From Planctomycetota bacterium (GTDB lineage Bacteria > Planctomycetota > PLA2): a DNA stretch of 7,730 nucleotides. Below, in pieces: positions 1 to 7,271 of the stretch. Where the stretch lies: NCBI GenBank assembly GCA_023150495.1, contig JAKLKT010000128.1:1-7730 (forward strand). The letters are read 5' to 3'. The position numbers were made by a program, and so were the translations under genes. How positions within the stretch are numbered: the stretch's first letter is position 1; the number at the start of each line of letters is the position of its first letter. The notes beneath the pieces are model-generated. The model did no database searches and was not told the origin of the DNA. It was given only the letters and a program-made list of their open reading frames with translations.

Positions 1-1
1 C

Positions 2-772
2 GGGCAGCACTTCCTCGTCGACCGGAACCTCATCGACGCGATCGTGCGCGACGCGGGGGTGGGGCCCTCGGACTGCGTTCTCGAGATCGGCACCGGCACG
101 GGCATCCTCACCGACGCGCTCGCGGGGCGCGCCGGGCGCGTCGTCACCTGCGATGTCGACCGCCGCCTCCAGGACATCGCGAAGGGGCTTCGCGAGTGGC
201 CGGAGACGGTCGTCTTCCTCCTCGAGGACATCCTCGCGGGGAAGCACGCGCTCAACCCCGTGGTTCTCGACCGCTGGCGGGCCGAGGCGGGGGGGGGCCT
301 CCGGCTCCGCGTCGTCTCGAACCTGCCGTACGCGGTCGCGACCCCCGTGCTCGCGAACCTCCTCTGGGACGGGGTCCCGTTCTCCGACGCCGTCGTCCTC
401 GTCCAGCGGGAGGCGGCGGAGCGGTTCGTGGCCAAGCCGGGCACGGGGGACTACGGCCCGATGGCCATCGCCGTCGCGCTCCTCGCGGAGGCCGAGATCC
501 TGCGCCACGTGCCGCCTCAGGTCTTCTGGCCGGCGCCGAAGGTCGAGTCCGCGCTCCTCCGGGTCGTCCCGCGCGCCCCGCAGAGGGCCGTCGGGCTCCG
601 CGACGCCGGGCTCCCGTCGCTTCTCCAGGACGCCTTCCAGCAGCGCCGGAAGACGCTCCGGAAGCGGCTCGGCGAAGCGCGGCTCCTCGCCGCCGGCATC
701 GCTCCGACGGCGCGGCCGGAGGAGGTCCCGCCCGAGGCGTGGCTCCGCCTCTTGACCGTCCCCCCTGCATGA
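2..772 (+). CDS. rsmA: 16S rRNA (adenine-N6,N6) dimethyltransferase RsmA/KsgA, N-terminus cut by window edge
   Basis: RsmA uses S-adenosylmethionine to dimethylate two adjacent adenines in the 3'-terminal helix of 16S rRNA, a late checkpoint in 30S subunit assembly in the cytoplasm. The reading frame is open from base 2 and already begins inside the conserved N-terminal motif (GQHFLVDRNLID), so probably only some 15-30 residues are missing. Counting visible residues from base 2, the SAM-binding motif I is LEIGTGTG at 27-34, followed by the acidic CDVD strand. The catalytic motif IV is NLPY at about 107-110. Later come the GDYGPMAIAV segment and FWPAPKVESALLRV, both typical of KsgA, then an Arg-rich helix (QQRRKTLRKRL). 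The stretch between motif III and NLPY (GKHALNPVVLDRW) is slightly longer than in E. coli. A GTG at base 44 is internal and not the start. It ends 76 bases before dnaG on the same strand, so co-transcription is possible. The alternative Erm-type 23S methyltransferase is less likely given the full-length KsgA-like C-terminus. Confidence 0.95.
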   Translation, partial: GQHFLVDRNLIDAIVRDAGVGPSDCVLEIGTGTGILTDALAGRAGRVVTCDVDRRLQDIAKGLREWPETVVFLLEDILAGKHALNPVVLDRWRAEAGGGLRLRVVSNLPYAVATPVLANLLWDGVPFSDAVVLVQREAAERFVAKPGTGDYGPMAIAVALLAEAEILRHVPPQVFWPAPKVESALLRVVPRAPQRAVGLRDAGLPSLLQDAFQQRRKTLRKRLGEARLLAAGIAPTARPEEVPPEAWLRLLTVPPA

Positions 773-798
773 GACAAACTCAGGGGCTTCCTCCGCGC

Positions 799-817
799 TC
801 CGGCAGGGCGTGCCGGA
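799..817 (+). other. hairpin in the rsmA-dnaG intergenic region
   Basis: A perfect 7-bp inverted repeat (TCCGGCA / TGCCGGA) encloses a five-base loop, GGGCG. It lies 26 bases after the rsmA stop and 31 bases before the TTG start of dnaG. No T-tract follows, so it does not look like an intrinsic terminator. It could be an mRNA processing or stability element between co-transcribed genes, or chance in GC-rich DNA. An alternative GTG start for dnaG (810) would lie across the loop and be less accessible. Confidence 0.35.
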
Positions 818-837
818 ACCGGGGGTCCGTCGCCGGC

Positions 838-851
838 AGAGGTCTCGTTTG
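838..851 (+). promoter_or_regulatory. Shine-Dalgarno-like site and TTG start codon of dnaG
   Basis: AGAGGT at 838-843 is followed, after a normal spacing, by TTG at 849. Translation from this TTG gives MARIPEEV, the usual N-terminus of bacterial primases. It also places the zinc ligands at residues 39, 42, 60 and 63, within one residue of E. coli DnaG (40, 43, 61, 64). This supports TTG 849 over the upstream in-frame GTG at 810. Confidence 0.6.
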
Positions 852-2546
852 GCCCGTATCCCCGAAGAGGTCATCCGCGCGATCGAGGAGTCCGTCGACA
901 TCGTCGACGTCGTCTCCCGGTACGTGACCCTCAAGAAGAGCGGGCGCAACTTCAAGGGGCTCTGCCCCTTCCACGAGGAGAAGACCCCGTCCTTCACCGT
1001 CTTCCCCGAGAGCCGGCGGTTCAAGTGCTTCGGCTGCGGCGAGGGCGGCGGCGTCTTCAGCTTCCTGATGAAGCGGGGCAACCTGCGATTCCTCGAGGCG
1101 GTCGAGGACCTCGCGCGCGAGGCGAACATCCCCCTGCCGCGCGAGGAGCCCGACCCCGGCGAGGCCGAGCGCATCCGGCTCCGGACCGACGCGCTGCGCG
1201 CGCTCGAGTTCGCGACCGGGTTCTTCGCCGCGGTCCTCGCGCGCGACGCGGGCCGGCGGGCGCGCGAGTACCTCGCGAAGCGCGCCTTCGCGCCGGAGAC
1301 GCTCTCCGCCTTCCGTGTCGGCTACGCGCCCGACGAGATGGAGGCGCTCCTCGGGTACGCGCGGCAGAAGGGGATCGCCCTCGACGCGCTCGTCGCCGCG
1401 GGGCTCGTGCGGCGGAACGACCGCGGGAACTTCTTCGACATGTTCCGCGGGCGCGTCACCTTCCCGATCCACGACCTCCGCGGACGCGTCATCGGCCTCG
1501 GCGCGCGCGCGCTCGGCGACGAGCAGCCCAAGTACCTGAACTCCCCCGACGGCCCCCTCTTCCACAAGAGCAGGGAGATGTACGGCCTGCACCTCGCGCG
1601 CGAGGCGGCGCGGGTCGCCGGCCGGCTGCTGGTCGTCGAGGGCTACACCGACGTCATGCATTGCCACCAGGCGGGCCTCGCGGAGGTCGCCGCCGGCCTC
1701 GGCACCGCGCTCACCCGGGAGAACGCGCAGCAGCTGAGACGTTTCGGCGTGCCGGTGTTCCTCGTCTTCGACGGCGACGAGGCGGGCCTCAAGGCCGCGG
1801 AGCGCGCCGCGGAGACGCTTCTCGCCGAGCAGGTCGACGGCGCGGTGGCGCTGCTCCCCCCGGGGCAGGATCCCGCGGACGTGATCGTCGCGTCGGGCCG
1901 GGGGCCGATCGATGCGGCGGTCGAGCACGCCACGGATCTCTGGACCTACCGGATGGAGCGGGCCGTCGCCCGTTACGGCCTCGGCACGCTCGACGGCCGG
2001 GAGAAGGCGGCGCGGGAGCTCGTCCAGGTCGTCGGGAAGATCGCCGACCCCATGCGCCAGGAAGTGGCCTTCAAGTTGCTGGCCGAGCGCACCGGCGTGC
2101 CCGAGTCGACTCTTCGCAGCGAGATCAAGGCCCCCCGTGCCGCTCCCGGGGCGGGGGCGCCCCGTACCGATGCGTCCTCGGCCTGGATCGAGGCGGAACG
2201 GCATGTCCTCCGGGCGGGTCTCGAGGACACGGGCCTCTGGGACAGGGTGGAGGTCCTCTACCCGCCGGAGCGATTCCGGGACGAGGGCCTGCGGTTCGTC
2301 GCGGCCGCGTTCTCCGACTTGCACAGGCGAGGAGAATCCGTCACCCGGGAAGGCCTATTGAGCGTACTAGCAGACAAGGACGAGGCGATCCGGGCCCTTC
2401 AGGCCCTGGAGCCCGCGGCCGACGCGCGCCGCCATGCGGAGTCCTTCCTCGCGCGCCTCGCGGAAAAGGAGCGGCTGCGCGAAGCCGGGACCAGCGTCGA
2501 AGCCGTGGTCCGGGCCCGGAAGGACTTCCCCGCCGCGACGCCCTGA
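849..2546 (+). CDS. dnaG: DNA primase DnaG
   Basis: DnaG synthesises the short RNA primers for chromosome replication and is recruited to the fork by the DnaB helicase. With the TTG start the protein is 565 residues, close to the usual size (E. coli 581). The N-terminal CHC2 zinc-binding domain has its four ligands at C39, H42, C60 and C63. The RNA polymerase core follows, including PKYLNSP near residue 229. The TOPRIM domain carries the metal-binding acidic residues E264 (VVEGYTDV) and D308/D310 (VFDGDEAG), equivalent to E. coli E265, D309 and D311. From about residue 430 a less conserved helical segment matches the position of the DnaB-binding domain. An in-frame GTG at 810 would add 13 residues that do not resemble the family. 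The stop is 11 bases before rpoD, so the two genes are almost certainly co-transcribed. Around residues 490-510 the codons depart from the rest of the gene (see findings). The identification is secure; the exact start is less so. Confidence 0.96.
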   Translation: MARIPEEVIRAIEESVDIVDVVSRYVTLKKSGRNFKGLCPFHEEKTPSFTVFPESRRFKCFGCGEGGGVFSFLMKRGNLRFLEAVEDLAREANIPLPREEPDPGEAERIRLRTDALRALEFATGFFAAVLARDAGRRAREYLAKRAFAPETLSAFRVGYAPDEMEALLGYARQKGIALDALVAAGLVRRNDRGNFFDMFRGRVTFPIHDLRGRVIGLGARALGDEQPKYLNSPDGPLFHKSREMYGLHLAREAARVAGRLLVVEGYTDVMHCHQAGLAEVAAGLGTALTRENAQQLRRFGVPVFLVFDGDEAGLKAAERAAETLLAEQVDGAVALLPPGQDPADVIVASGRGPIDAAVEHATDLWTYRMERAVARYGLGTLDGREKAARELVQVVGKIADPMRQEVAFKLLAERTGVPESTLRSEIKAPRAAPGAGAPRTDASSAWIEAERHVLRAGLEDTGLWDRVEVLYPPERFRDEGLRFVAAAFSDLHRRGESVTREGLLSVLADKDEAIRALQALEPAADARRHAESFLARLAEKERLREAGTSVEAVVRARKDFPAATP

Positions 2547-2557
2547 AACGGAGCCGG

Positions 2558-4279
2558 ATGAGCAACGAGAACTTCGATCCCGACGTCAAGCACCTCATCG
2601 AGGAGGGGCGCAAGAAGGGTTTCCTCACCTACGAGGAGATCAACCGCGTCCTCCCCGACGACCTCGTGTCGTCCGAGAAGCTCGACGCGCTCCTGCTCCA
2701 CCTCGACGAGATGGGCGTCCAGCTCATCGACGAGACCGAGGCCGCCGGCGAGGAGGCCGCGGAGGAGGAGGCCGAGGAGGGGGAGGAGGCCGCGGCCGAG
2801 GGCGAGCCGCGCGACGAGGCCCTGGACCTCCTCGACGAGGAGGGCGAGGGCCCGATCCCCGACGAGACCGCGCCGCTCGGCACCGGGTCCGCCGAGAAGA
2901 TCGACGACCCGGTCCGCATGTACCTCACGCAGATGGGCGAGATCCCGCTCCTCTCCCGCGACGAGGAGATCATGCTCGCCAAGAAGATCGAGCTCACGCG
3001 GCGCCGCTACCGCGTGAAGGTGCTCGAGTGCGCGCTCGCGCAGGAGCGCGCGATCCGGATCCTCGAGGAGGTGCAGGCGGGCGATCTCGCCTTCGACCGC
3101 ACGCTGAAGATCAACACCTCCGGTCGCACGGACAAGGACGACATCGCGGCGCGGCTGCCGGGCAACCTCGACACGATCAAGACCATCCTCGACCGCGTCC
3201 GGGCGGAGTTCGCCGAGTTCTACCACCACGCGACGCCGCTCAAGCGCCGCCAGGAGCTCGATCGCGTCATCCGCTCCCGCCGCAAGCGGAACGTCGTCCT
3301 CCTCGAGGAGCTTGCCCTCCAGGTGAAGAAGATCCGCCCGCTCAAGGAGGAGCTCGAGGACACGCTCGAGGAGATGGACGAGCGCGCGGGCCGCCTCCAC
3401 GAGCTCCGCGAGGTGAAGGGGGCCCGCGACGAGGTCCGGGCGCACGACGAGCGCCTCCACGAGCTCCAGCTCAAGGTGTGCGAGACGCACGAGCGCTTCC
3501 GCCAGCGCGTCCACGCGATCCACCAGCGCTTCGAGGAGTACGAGGACGCGAAGCGGAAGCTCAGCTCGGGCAACCTGCGCCTCGTGGTCTCGATCGCGAA
3601 GAAGTACCGGAACCGCGGCCTCACCTTCCTCGACCTGATCCAGGAGGGCAACACCGGCCTCATGAAGGCGGTGGAGAAGTACGAGTACCGCCGCGGCTAC
3701 AAGTTCTCGACCTACGCCACGTGGTGGATCCGGCAGGCCATCACGCGCTCGATCGCGGACCAGGCCCGGACCATCCGCATCCCGGTCCACATGATCGAGA
3801 CGATGAGCAAGCTCAGGAACGTCACGAAGCGGCTCATCCAGAAGAAGGGGCGCGAGCCGACGATCGAGGAGATCGCGGCGGCCACCGACATCTCGGTGGA
3901 GGAGACGAAGCGCGTCCTGAAGATCAGCAAGCACCCGATCTCGCTCGACCGGCCCATCGGCGATTCCGACGACAGCTACTTCGGCGACTTCATCGAGGAC
4001 GAGCAGGCCGAGTCGCCCGTCACCGCGGCCTCCCACGAGATGCTCAAGGACAAGATCGAGGGCGTCCTCCAGACCCTCACCTTCCGCGAGCGCGAGATCA
4101 TCAAGTTGCGCTACGGCATCGGCGACGGGTACACCTATACGCTCGAGGAAGTCGGTAGGATCTTCAAGGTGACCCGCGAGCGAGTCCGCCAGATCGAGGC
4201 CAAGGCCGTCCGGAAGCTCCAGCACCCCGTGCGGGCCCGGAAGCTCGAGGGCTTCCTCGAGGGGGCCGGCGAGCGATGA
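2558..4279 (+). CDS. rpoD: Primary (housekeeping) RNA polymerase sigma factor RpoD / sigma-70
   Basis: RpoD directs core RNA polymerase to -10/-35 promoters of housekeeping genes. The 573-residue protein has all sigma-70 regions in order. Region 1.1 spans about 7-58, followed by a strongly acidic linker (62-98, runs of Glu). Region 1.2 is DDPVRMYLTQMGEIPLLSRDEE (116-137). A long, charged non-conserved domain (about 145-325) is rich in coiled-coil-like Leu/Glu/Lys/Arg. Regions 2.1-2.4 span about 330-412; YATWWIRQAITRSIADQA contains Q393 and T396, equivalent to the -10-contacting Q437/T440 of E. coli. Region 3 covers about 413-485. Region 4.2 has a helix-turn-helix at 528-554 (TLEEVGRIFKVTRERVRQIE). 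The presence of region 1.1 marks it as group 1 rather than an alternative sigma. ATG 2558 is preceded by GGAG at 2550-2553, a rather short spacing. It follows dnaG by 11 bases and ends at a strong terminator, so dnaG-rpoD is one transcription unit. Region 4 wording looks planctomycete-like to me (from memory). Confidence 0.97.
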   Translation: MSNENFDPDVKHLIEEGRKKGFLTYEEINRVLPDDLVSSEKLDALLLHLDEMGVQLIDETEAAGEEAAEEEAEEGEEAAAEGEPRDEALDLLDEEGEGPIPDETAPLGTGSAEKIDDPVRMYLTQMGEIPLLSRDEEIMLAKKIELTRRRYRVKVLECALAQERAIRILEEVQAGDLAFDRTLKINTSGRTDKDDIAARLPGNLDTIKTILDRVRAEFAEFYHHATPLKRRQELDRVIRSRRKRNVVLLEELALQVKKIRPLKEELEDTLEEMDERAGRLHELREVKGARDEVRAHDERLHELQLKVCETHERFRQRVHAIHQRFEEYEDAKRKLSSGNLRLVVSIAKKYRNRGLTFLDLIQEGNTGLMKAVEKYEYRRGYKFSTYATWWIRQAITRSIADQARTIRIPVHMIETMSKLRNVTKRLIQKKGREPTIEEIAAATDISVEETKRVLKISKHPISLDRPIGDSDDSYFGDFIEDEQAESPVTAASHEMLKDKIEGVLQTLTFREREIIKLRYGIGDGYTYTLEEVGRIFKVTRERVRQIEAKAVRKLQHPVRARKLEGFLEGAGER

Positions 4280-4311
4280 GCCGGCGGACGTCGACGGTGA
4301 CGCCGCATCGC

Positions 4312-4329
4312 GCGGGCGAAGTCGCCCGC
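4312..4329 (+). other. first hairpin of the post-rpoD cluster
   Basis: A perfect 8-bp inverted repeat (GCGGGCGA / TCGCCCGC) with only two bases between the arms begins 33 bases after the rpoD stop. The folded loop would be four bases if the last pair opens. The downstream sequence (CAAGTTTCG) has at most a three-base T run, so it is a poor terminator alone. It may protect the 3' end of the rpoD mRNA or act as a back-up pause site ahead of the stronger hairpin at 4346. Confidence 0.4.
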
Positions 4330-4345
4330 CAAGTTTCGCCCTTCC

Positions 4346-4379
4346 CCGGGGGTCCGAAGTTCGGACCCCCGGTTTCTTT
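4346..4379 (+). terminator. intrinsic (Rho-independent) terminator of the dnaG-rpoD unit
   Basis: The arms 4346-4358 and 4360-4372 are exact reverse complements around a single central G, making a 27-base perfect palindrome. In RNA this would fold into a 12-bp GC-rich stem with a three-base loop. It is followed at once by TTTCTTT (4373-4379), the only T-rich tract in this part of the window. It begins 66 bases after the rpoD stop and ends 60 bases before the next start codon. Because it is palindromic it would form equally in antisense transcripts, but the T-tract favours + strand termination. Confidence 0.85.
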
Positions 4380-4414
4380 CCGGGCCGAAGCGGCCCGGCC
4401 CGGTTGCGGCCCGG
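4380..4414 (+). other. third hairpin with alternative pairing arm upstream of the zinc-ribbon gene
   Basis: CCGGGCCG at 4380-4387 pairs perfectly with CGGCCCGG at 4391-4398 around an AAG loop. A second identical CGGCCCGG lies at 4407-4414, so the left arm could pair with either copy, giving two mutually exclusive folds. It starts directly after the T-tract of the terminator and lies 25 bases before ATG 4440, ahead of its GGAG ribosome-binding site (4431-4434). Any switch-like role is speculation; nothing here resembles a riboswitch family I recognise. Confidence 0.35.
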
Positions 4415-4439
4415 TGAATCCCGAAGCCGCGGAGCAGGC

Positions 4440-5198
4440 ATGGAAACGGAAGCGAAGGTCAAGATGGATGTGATCGAGACGCTGATCAGGCTCCAGGAGA
4501 TCGACCGGAAGCGGGACCGTCTCCAGAAGAGGCTCGACCAGGTCCCGATCAAGCTCAAGGAGCACACGGACACGATCGCGCGCCTCGAGGCGTCCATCGC
4601 GGAGCAGGAGCAGGTGCTGCGCGCCGCGCGCGCCGAGGCGGACCGCGCGGAGCTCGAGGTGAAGACCCGCGAGGAGCGCCGCGAGAAGCTCAAGTCGCAG
4701 ATGAACGCGCCGAAGCTCTCGAACCGGGAGTACGAGGTCATCCGCGAGGAGCTCGCGGGAGTCCTCGCCGACGTCAACTCGTTCTCGGAGAAGGCGCTCA
4801 AGGCGCTCGAGAAGGCGGGCGAGGCGGAGAGCAACGTCGGGAAGCTCAAGGAGGAGCTCCGCGTCGCGCGCGAGAAGCATGAGGGGGCCCGGGGGCAGCT
4901 CGAGGGCTCGCTCGCGGACGTGCGCCAGGAGCTCCAGGGCCACGACGGGGAGCGGACCGGGTTCCTGCCCCACGTGCCGGGCGAGGCGCTCCAGATCTAC
5001 GAGCGCGTCCGCCGGAAGCACAAGGACGCCCTCGCGACCGTGGAGGGCACGATCGACCGGGTGGCGGGGCGCATCGGCAGCGATCTCCACTGCGCGTCGT
5101 GCCACATGTCGGTGACCGCGAACGACGCCGTCCAGGTGCTCGCGCGGAAGAAGGTCATCCAGTGCAAGTCGTGCGTGCGGATCCTCTACGTGCCGTGA
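4440..5198 (+). CDS. Coiled-coil C4 zinc-ribbon protein, COG1579/CT398 family
   Basis: The predicted product has 252 residues. Residues about 9-200 form a long, highly charged coiled coil (Leu, Glu, Lys, Arg and Ala rich, with internal LSNREYEVIREE). The C-terminus is a treble-clef/ribbon with C218-x2-C221 and C242-x2-C245 (CASCHM...QCKSCVRILY), the hallmark of the COG1579 'C4-type zinc ribbon' family. No signal peptide or membrane segment is visible, so it is probably cytoplasmic. The molecular role of the family is poorly known. The Chlamydia member CT398 has been reported to bind the sigma factor RpoN and a type III secretion stator protein, which suggests a scaffold or adaptor. ATG 4440 has GGAG five bases upstream. 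ATG 4464, with AAGG upstream, is an alternative giving a protein eight residues shorter that starts MDVIETL. It lies directly after rpoD but beyond a strong terminator, and I see no clear promoter of its own. Family assignment is confident; function is not. Confidence 0.85.
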   Translation: METEAKVKMDVIETLIRLQEIDRKRDRLQKRLDQVPIKLKEHTDTIARLEASIAEQEQVLRAARAEADRAELEVKTREERREKLKSQMNAPKLSNREYEVIREELAGVLADVNSFSEKALKALEKAGEAESNVGKLKEELRVAREKHEGARGQLEGSLADVRQELQGHDGERTGFLPHVPGEALQIYERVRRKHKDALATVEGTIDRVAGRIGSDLHCASCHMSVTANDAVQVLARKKVIQCKSCVRILYVP

Positions 5199-5202
5199 CG
5201 CG

Positions 5203-5218
5203 GGCCCCCGGAACCCCC
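5203..5218 (+). repeat. 16-base direct repeat, copy 1 (after the zinc-ribbon gene)
   Basis: GGCCCCCGGAACCCCC begins four bases after the stop codon at 5198. An identical copy lies at 7250-7265, just after the transketolase stop. At this copy the preceding bases (CGCGGG) allow only a very short stem, so it is not an obvious terminator by itself. The eight-C run ends at 5221. Confidence 0.6.
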
Positions 5219-5225
5219 CCCGATC

Positions 5226-5240
5226 GGGAGGCCGGGAGTG
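5226..5240 (+). promoter_or_regulatory. strong Shine-Dalgarno-like site with GTG 5238, an alternative transketolase start
   Basis: GGGAGG at 5226-5231 stands six bases before an in-frame GTG at 5238, an optimal arrangement. Starting here would add 35 residues to the N-terminus that I do not recognise as part of the transketolase family. It competes with ATG 5271/5274 and with ATG 5343, which matches the expected family N-terminus but has a poorly spaced ribosome-binding site. Confidence 0.35.
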
Positions 5241-5254
5241 ACCCCCGGTCCCCG

Positions 5255-5260
5255 TACACT
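5255..5260 (+). promoter_or_regulatory. possible -10 element (TACACT) ahead of the transketolase
   Basis: TACACT matches the TATAAT consensus at four of six positions, in an otherwise extremely GC-rich stretch. The first ATG (5271) is 10 bases downstream, so a transcript could start at or just before it and be nearly leaderless. No convincing -35 hexamer is seen 16-18 bases upstream. Weak evidence only. Confidence 0.2.
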
Positions 5261-5342
5261 CTGCCTCCGCATGATGCCCATCGAGACCGCCTCGAACGTT
5301 CCCGGCCCGGAGACCCGTAGGGAGGCGGCGCGCCGCGTCCCC

Positions 5343-7241
<1,899 letters not shown>

Positions 7242-7265
7242 TCGGGGGAGGCCCCCGGAACCCCC
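7242..7265 (+). terminator. compact GC hairpin between convergent genes, containing 16-base repeat copy 2
   Basis: CGGGGG (7243-7248) pairs with CCCCCG (7252-7257) around an AGG loop, with a possible extra U-G pair. It starts one base after the transketolase stop and lies inside the 30-base gap between two convergent stop codons. That position suits a bidirectional transcription stop. There is no T-tract on either strand, so intrinsic termination is doubtful. Its right arm is the first part of the repeat GGCCCCCGGAACCCCC at 7250-7265, identical to the copy after the zinc-ribbon gene. Confidence 0.4.
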
Positions 7266-7271
7266 GCCCTT

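Noticed and set aside
810..848. GTG start for dnaG at 810
   Set aside because: It adds 13 residues unlike primases and lies in a hairpin loop. TTG 849 gives the family N-terminus and zinc-ligand spacing matching E. coli within one residue.
2356..2386. Promoter inside dnaG using TTGAGC (2358) or TACTAG (2365)
   Set aside because: TACTAG matches TATAAT at only three positions with nothing like a -35 upstream. Treating TTGAGC as a -35 leaves CGAGGC at the -10 position. Only the codon anomaly is kept as a finding.
1025..4279. Apparent 1084-residue fusion in the rpoD frame starting inside dnaG
   Set aside because: The part before 2558 is an out-of-frame, Arg-rich translation of dnaG. The sigma factor begins at ATG 2558 with its own GGAG site.
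4276..4473. 65-codon frame overlapping the rpoD stop (ATGA overlap)
   Set aside because: It reads straight through the hairpin cluster and terminator, overlaps the zinc-ribbon gene start, and its composition is not protein-like.
2399..4849. Long antisense open frame (816 codons, - strand) opposite rpoD
   Set aside because: It spans a terminator and two genes, and its product is a repetitive mirror of Glu/Leu/Arg-rich coding with no domain. rpoD on the + strand is unmistakable.
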